Position numbers and translations under genes: made by a program. DNA of 32,761 nt from Oscillospiraceae bacterium. Lineage in GTDB: Bacteria > Bacillota > Clostridia > Oscillospirales > Ruminococcaceae. The stretch covers positions 1 through 32,761 of the forward strand of contig JAGAPB010000114.1 in assembly GCA_017847995.1 (NCBI GenBank), written 5' to 3'. The notes under the pieces are model-generated. The model worked only from the letters and a program-made list of their open reading frames with translations. It was not told the DNA's origin and did no database searches. Below, piece after piece: positions 28,649-32,761 of this stretch; position 1 is the stretch's first letter, and each line of letters starts with the position of its first letter.

Positions 28649-30661
28649 ATGAATCAAAAGAAACAGGAAAAGTCCCAGTGGTGGACCCGCTTTATCCCTG
28701 TTAAAGGGGACGACAAGCGTGAGATCATCCGCAAATGCATCTTTTGGGTGGCCATCGTTGTGTTTGTCTGCTCCATCGCCTACATCCTCAGCGTAAGGCA
28801 GGAGTCGGTCTACACGGAAAAACTGACCCAGGAGCTGGGCAATATGCTGGTGGTGGACGAAAACTACGAAGTGGTGGACGACTACCCCGATGACTATCTG
28901 ACCAAGTTTGCCGCCCTGTGGGAACGCAATGAAGACATTGCCGGCTGGATCGAAATTGCCGGGACCAAACTGAATTATCCTGTGGTGCAGGCCAACAGCA
29001 ACACAAAATATCATCGTGCCGACTTTGACGGCAACTATAACGATCACGGCGTTCCCTATGTTGATTACCGCGCAGACATCAAAAAGCCCAGCACCAACAC
29101 CGTCATTTATGGCCACAACATGAACGACGGCCAGATGTTCGGCGAGCTGATGAACTACAAAAAGATCTCCTATTATAAGGAACACCCCACCTTCCGTTAC
29201 GACACCGTATACAAGGAAAACGAATATAAAATTCTGGGCGTGTTTTTGGTGACTGCCAACGACCCCGAATTTATGTACCACAGCATGATCGACCTGGATG
29301 AAGCTGGACTGACCGAATTTGTCAACCAGGTGCGTGCCCGCTCCCTCATCAACACCAAAATTGACGTGAACACCGCCGACAAGCTGGTCACCCTTTCCAC
29401 CTGTGACTATTCCTTCCGGGATGCCCAGGGCAACCGTGTGGCGCGCTTTGTTGTGGTGGGCCGCGCCATCCGCGAAGGGGAAGACCCCGCTGTGGATACC
29501 TCCATCGTCACCCTGAACGCCAGCCCCGTCATGCCCGCCGAATGGTACGAGCAGATCAAGCGCAACCAGGAGGCCGCCGAACTGGCTGCCGCCGAAGCAG
29601 CCTCTCAGGCCGCACTGGAATCGGTCAACCCCGACAATATCACCGCCTGGCTGACCCAGGAGGAAATTGACGCCTACACCGCCGAGGGCTACAGCCCCGA
29701 AGATTTGGAATTCTTTGCTTCGGAACGCCGCTATGCCCTGCTGGAATGGCTGGACGAAGAGGAAATGACCGGCATGACCCCCGCCGAAAAGCTGAGCGCC
29801 ATGCGCAGCCGCCGCGACCGCAAGTGGCTTTCGGAAGAGGACCGTGATGCCAATCTGACCGAAGCCGAAAAGCTGGAAAAGATCGCCGCCAATCAGGCCG
29901 CAGCCGCCATCCTCACCCCCGAGGAACTGGCCAAGTGCCGCAGTTGGAAGGATATCCAGGAACTGCTGGCCACCAAGCAGCAGGCTGCCGAAGCCGCCAA
30001 GCAAAAGGAAGAAAAGGCCGCCGGACAAATTCCCGCAAAGCTGACCGGGAAGTACCGCAGCGCCTGTCTGGCCGAAATGATAAAGGCCGACGAAAGCAAA
30101 TGGCCGGAAATCATTCAGAAATACCTGGATAAGTTTGATGCTGAACATAAACACAACTATAAAGCAACTGTGACCGCTCCCACCTGTGGTGCACCTGGTT
30201 ACACCACCTATGTTTGCGAGTGTGGAGATAAATACACCGGTGATGAAGTTGCAGCTACCGGACAGCATACCTATAATGATACCGTAGTTGACCCCACCGA
30301 AACCGAGAAGGGTTATACCAAGCACACCTGCACGGTCTGCGGCTATTCGTACGAGGATAATTATACTGGCCCCACCGGCTCAAGCAGCTCCAGTTCGGGC
30401 AGCAGTAGCACAACGCCCCCCGAATCTTCCGGCGGCGGTAGCGGTGAAGATGCCTCTGGCGAAGGGAGCTCCAACGAGGGGAATACCGGCGAAGGTACTG
30501 GCGACACCAACGGAGAGAACACTCCCTCAGGCGATGGAACCAAAGACGAAAATCAAACCGACCCGGCCGATGTTCCCGCCACTGTAAGCGAGGGGGAAGA
30601 AGACCCGATTGACGATGACGAAGAACCCGCCACTGGCGAAGGAACCCAACCCACTGAATAA
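28649..30661 (+). CDS. class B sortase with long helical and CxCG-repeat tail
   Basis: The 670-residue protein begins with a short cytoplasmic end, one transmembrane helix (~31-50) and an external class B sortase domain (~55-275). H156 (YGHNM), C252 (LSTC) and R266 (RFVVVG) form the catalytic set; sortase B enzymes cut NPXTG/NPQTN-type signals and link proteins to the wall or to pilins. From TRFIPVKGDDKREIIRK through the helical region (to ~455) it is closely similar to residues ~460-890 of the preceding protein, so they are tandem duplicates. The C-terminus differs: two HxHxY-PTC-GYT-CxCG repeats (~500-574), then an acidic Ser/Gly tail. AGGAGGAAA precedes the ATG. The candidate substrate is the NPDTG protein at 10137. 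Confidence 0.95.
   Translation: MNQKKQEKSQWWTRFIPVKGDDKREIIRKCIFWVAIVVFVCSIAYILSVRQESVYTEKLTQELGNMLVVDENYEVVDDYPDDYLTKFAALWERNEDIAGWIEIAGTKLNYPVVQANSNTKYHRADFDGNYNDHGVPYVDYRADIKKPSTNTVIYGHNMNDGQMFGELMNYKKISYYKEHPTFRYDTVYKENEYKILGVFLVTANDPEFMYHSMIDLDEAGLTEFVNQVRARSLINTKIDVNTADKLVTLSTCDYSFRDAQGNRVARFVVVGRAIREGEDPAVDTSIVTLNASPVMPAEWYEQIKRNQEAAELAAAEAASQAALESVNPDNITAWLTQEEIDAYTAEGYSPEDLEFFASERRYALLEWLDEEEMTGMTPAEKLSAMRSRRDRKWLSEEDRDANLTEAEKLEKIAANQAAAAILTPEELAKCRSWKDIQELLATKQQAAEAAKQKEEKAAGQIPAKLTGKYRSACLAEMIKADESKWPEIIQKYLDKFDAEHKHNYKATVTAPTCGAPGYTTYVCECGDKYTGDEVAATGQHTYNDTVVDPTETEKGYTKHTCTVCGYSYEDNYTGPTGSSSSSSGSSSTTPPESSGGGSGEDASGEGSSNEGNTGEGTGDTNGENTPSGDGTKDENQTDPADVPATVSEGEEDPIDDDEEPATGEGTQPTE
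30146..30370 (+). other. CxCG-type repeat segment with distinct base composition
   Basis: The DNA encoding residues ~500-574 of the second sortase is visibly more A/T-rich at third positions (AAA, TAT, GAT, GCA) than the flanking parts of the same gene. The encoded HKHNY-PTC-GYT-C-E-CG and HTY-YTKHTCTVCG units are widespread on bacterial surface proteins. The domain may have been acquired or swapped in. Confidence 0.55.
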
Positions 30662-30670
30662 ACACAAACG

Positions 30671-30700
30671 CCGCCTGTGCCTTGCGCACGGGCGGTTTTT
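30671..30700 (+). terminator. intrinsic terminator after the second sortase gene
   Basis: A 10-bp stem with one T-G pair (30671-30680 with 30686-30695) is followed by five T. Confidence 0.85.
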
Positions 30701-30735
30701 CTTTATGGCGTAAAAATTTTTGGTAAAAATCATAA

Positions 30736-30764
30736 TTGACGGCGGGTTTGGCCGATGCTATACT
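30736..30764 (+). promoter_or_regulatory. promoter of the surface protein gene at 30822
   Basis: TTGACG (30736-30741), 17-bp spacer ending in TGC, TATACT (30759-30764): a near-consensus promoter with an extended -10. Confidence 0.75.
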
Positions 30765-30821
30765 GTTTTTGTAAAGTATCAAGAACACCCCCCATTTTAT
30801 CTCAAAGGAGGTCTTGCTCAA

Positions 30822-31574
30822 ATGAAAAAAATCATATCCGTTTTGCTTGCGCTGCTCATCGTTGCCGCCATCACCCCTTTGGCTGTCTTTGCAGATGGTT
30901 CAACTTCTTCCAGCAGCACTGATACACGCAACACCGGTTCTTCTGACAATTCAAGCAGTTATGATTCTTTTGATCCCAACACAGGAAGTTCTGGTGCAAG
31001 CAGCTCCTCTGAAGAGCCCCGCTCGACCCCCAAGGTCACTTTTTACACCGTTAAGGCTTCAGCCGGAGAGGGTGGCACCATCGACCCCGAAGGGGAAGTG
31101 GACGTTCGCAGAAAGTTTGACAAGACCTTTACCATCACCGCCGACGATGGCTATGTAATTGCCGACGTATTGGTGGACGGCAAGAGCGTTGGCGCCGTGG
31201 CGGAATATTCCTTTATCGACGTGCGCAAGAGCCACCGCATTTCCGCCGAGTTTGTTTTGGCTCCCGCAGCACCTTTGGAAGAAAGCGGCGGGGAGCCGGT
31301 GGAAGACCCTGTTGAGGAAGCACCCGCAGAAGAGCCTGAACCTGAGGCCCCCGCTTCCCAGGAGCCTGCCCAGGAACAAGCGGCTGAACCCGCCGAGCCT
31401 GAAAGCACCCCTTCGGCACAGGCCTCTGACCCTGTGGAAGAGCCTGCCGTGCCCGAAGAAACCGAACCTCAGGCAAGTTCCTTCCCCTGGCTTATCCTTC
31501 TGCTGATCCTTATTATCATCGCTTTGCTGGTGTATCTGATGAAAAAGGCAAAGAAAAAGGACGAGAATAACTGA
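30822..31574 (+). CDS. secreted, C-terminally membrane-anchored Ser/Pro-rich surface protein with a bacterial repeat domain
   Basis: The 250-residue protein has a signal peptide (cleavage near VFAD, ~22-24), a Ser/Thr-rich linker (to ~65), and one ~70-residue beta domain (~68-140) of the bacterial surface repeat type: VKASAGEGGTIDPEGEVDV, FTITADDGYVIADVLVDGKSVG, ending HRISAEF. A Pro/Glu/Ala stalk (~145-220) and one transmembrane helix (~222-243) with a KKAKKKDENN tail follow. It has no sorting motif: DPNTG near residue 48 is internal, not followed by a hydrophobic segment, and so is not a signal. AAAGGAGG precedes the ATG. It lies just downstream of the sortase pair, with its own promoter and terminator. 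Ligand unknown. Confidence 0.85.
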   Translation: MKKIISVLLALLIVAAITPLAVFADGSTSSSSTDTRNTGSSDNSSSYDSFDPNTGSSGASSSSEEPRSTPKVTFYTVKASAGEGGTIDPEGEVDVRRKFDKTFTITADDGYVIADVLVDGKSVGAVAEYSFIDVRKSHRISAEFVLAPAAPLEESGGEPVEDPVEEAPAEEPEPEAPASQEPAQEQAAEPAEPESTPSAQASDPVEEPAVPEETEPQASSFPWLILLLILIIIALLVYLMKKAKKKDENN

Positions 31575-31594
31575 GTTTGCCAAATGACCACCAT

Positions 31595-31630
31595 GGCCCT
31601 TCTGTTCCGGCGGGAGGGTCTTTGTTTTGT
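31595..31630 (+). terminator. intrinsic terminator after the surface protein gene
   Basis: A 10-bp stem with several G-T pairs (31595-31604 with 31611-31620) is followed by TTTGTTTTG. Weaker than the others in the window. Confidence 0.6.
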
Positions 31631-31726
31631 CAAAAATGGGGTGAATATCTTAGGCATTCTGCCAATAGGATATCTTTTTGAAAAACAGTATCATTTAAAA
31701 GATAAGGCAATGAAAGGAAGGTGCCC

Positions 31727-32761
31727 ATGGCCCGCAAAGCAAAACTCCCCCATTACAAGAGCCAGAAAGGCTCCCCTGTCATGTTGTTTGTAACCATCGG
31801 GGTGCTGGTGGTCATTTTTGTTGCCGCCATCGTTGTGGCAATGGCCATGCCCGAACAAAGCCGCCCCGTGAATAACCCTGCCGAAGAAAGCCAGCAGGGA
31901 AGTTCTTCCGATGAAAACACCCCCCCGGCCGAGGATGACCCCACCCTGTGGCTGACCGAGGACGAGCTGGCCTACACCCTGCCCGAAGAGCTGGAGGAAA
32001 TGGTCCACCAGCGCATGAAGCTGTGCAGGGCCTGGCTGACCCAGGAGGAACTGGAAAAACTGACCCCCCAGCAAAAATATGATGTAGCCAACCAGCGCAA
32101 GCAGGAGGCCGAGCGTGAAACCACCGCCGACGATGTGGTGGCTGCCGAAGAACGGCTGCAGGGCCTGGACCAGACGGTGCTGGATGCCCTGATGCTGACC
32201 CTGGCCGAAACCGAAGAGGCCGAGTGGGAGGACATCTTTGAACAGCTAAAGCCTACCAACCGCGCCCAGCTTAAGGCCGACGCCAACGGCGCCCTGAACG
32301 GCTCCCGCGATTTTGATTATCTGGAAGACGAGGCCCGCGAAGCGGTCATTATCCGGATGATGGTCACCCCCCGCGAGGACTGGCTCTCCCTGCTCCGCCA
32401 GATTTTGAAGGAGGACGCCGACCTTATCAAGGAATATAAGGAAGAAAGCAGTTCTTCGTCTTCTTCTGCCATAGAAGAAAGCTCTTCCTCCAGCGAAAGC
32501 GGCAGCGAGGAAGAGGAAAGCGAGGAAGAAGAAAGCAGCGAGGAGGAATCTTCTTCCTCCCAGCGGCCTTCCGGTTCTTCTTCCAGGCCCAGCAGCAGTG
32601 AAGAGGAGGAAGATTACGAGGACGAGGAAGACCGGGATTACGATGATGACCTGGGCACCATCCGCGTCTATAACCTTGCCACAGGCCGCACCGTCACCGG
32701 CGATGTGTTTGACATCATCAGCCAGGTGGTGCAGAACGAAATGGGTTCCTTCCACCAGGAG
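31727..32761 (+). CDS. membrane-bound SpoIID/LytB-type protein (3' end cut off by the window)
   Basis: The frame is open from the ATG at 31727 to the right edge, so 345 codons are seen and the stop is outside. The N-terminus has a short basic end (MARKAKLPHYKSQKG), one transmembrane helix (~20-41), a linker, a helical region (~65-230) with AWLTQEELEKLT, and a very acidic Ser/Glu low-complexity stretch (~235-310). The last ~35 residues (from LGTIRVYNLATGRTVTGDVF through VQNEMGSFHQE) match the start of the SpoIID domain, including the EM region that holds the catalytic Glu in the family. SpoIID-type proteins degrade peptidoglycan glycan strands (lytic transglycosylase) during engulfment or in vegetative wall remodelling. 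AAAGGAAGGTG precedes the ATG. With the upstream sortases it suggests a surface/wall-processing neighbourhood. Confidence 0.72.
   Translation, partial: MARKAKLPHYKSQKGSPVMLFVTIGVLVVIFVAAIVVAMAMPEQSRPVNNPAEESQQGSSSDENTPPAEDDPTLWLTEDELAYTLPEELEEMVHQRMKLCRAWLTQEELEKLTPQQKYDVANQRKQEAERETTADDVVAAEERLQGLDQTVLDALMLTLAETEEAEWEDIFEQLKPTNRAQLKADANGALNGSRDFDYLEDEAREAVIIRMMVTPREDWLSLLRQILKEDADLIKEYKEESSSSSSSAIEESSSSSESGSEEEESEEEESSEEESSSSQRPSGSSSRPSSSEEEEDYEDEEDRDYDDDLGTIRVYNLATGRTVTGDVFDIISQVVQNEMGSFHQE

Noticed and set aside
30960-31000. DPNTG in the surface protein at 30822 as a sorting signal
   Set aside because: It lies near residue 48 in a Ser-rich linker and is not followed by a hydrophobic helix and basic tail; the real C-terminal helix has no motif before it.

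Overview
The window looks like chromosomal DNA of an anaerobic, GC-rich member of the Clostridia, most likely Oscillospiraceae/Ruminococcaceae (Faecalibacterium, Subdoligranulum or Gemmiger-like). The evidence is Firmicutes-type strong ribosome binding sites, sigma-A type promoters in AT-rich gaps, a ywiB-like gene beside argS, a tandem glycine riboswitch on an AGCS transporter, DUF1653, class B sortases, and lipoproteins with Pro/Ala/Glu-rich stalks. The assignment is inferred from gene content only. I saw no rRNA, tRNA, insertion sequence, phage gene or CRISPR array.

Positions 1-16900 are mostly housekeeping. A histidine phosphatase (5' end cut off) overlaps ruvX by 4 bp. An XRE regulator faces a lipoprotein gene across a dyad-rich promoter, followed by a MerR/TipAS-type regulator with a long-spacer promoter. 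A minus-strand operon runs ddl - murI - DUF1934 - argS - a degenerate MetH-like protein, so cell-wall D-amino acid genes are grouped with translation. On the plus strand come trmL-degV, an NPDTG-bearing surface protein, a lipoprotein, and tatD-cinA-DUF1653. A soluble histidine-kinase-like protein and gap complete this part.

Positions 16900-23500 hold transport and small-molecule genes: a dicarboxylate/amino-acid:cation symporter, a YwaF-type membrane protein, a flavin-reductase-like protein divergent from a lipoprotein, a sodium:alanine/glycine symporter behind a tandem glycine riboswitch, and a TPR-like lipoprotein.

Positions 23500-32761 form a cell-surface block. It contains a secreted, membrane-anchored protein related to the NPDTG protein, two tandem class B sortases that arose by duplication, a second membrane-anchored surface protein, and the first 345 codons of a membrane-bound SpoIID/LytB-type protein. 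The first sortase is the most unusual gene: a complete CinA-like protein with a degraded PncC active site is fused in front of the transmembrane segment and sortase domain, and five C-X4-C-X5-H-X3-H repeats follow. The second sortase lacks the CinA part and ends in two different CxCG-type repeats. The predicted topology puts a cytoplasmic pseudo-CinA module opposite an extracellular transpeptidase, an architecture I do not recognise as described. The NPDTG protein at 10137-11153 is the only protein in the window with a good sortase sorting signal and is the natural candidate substrate.
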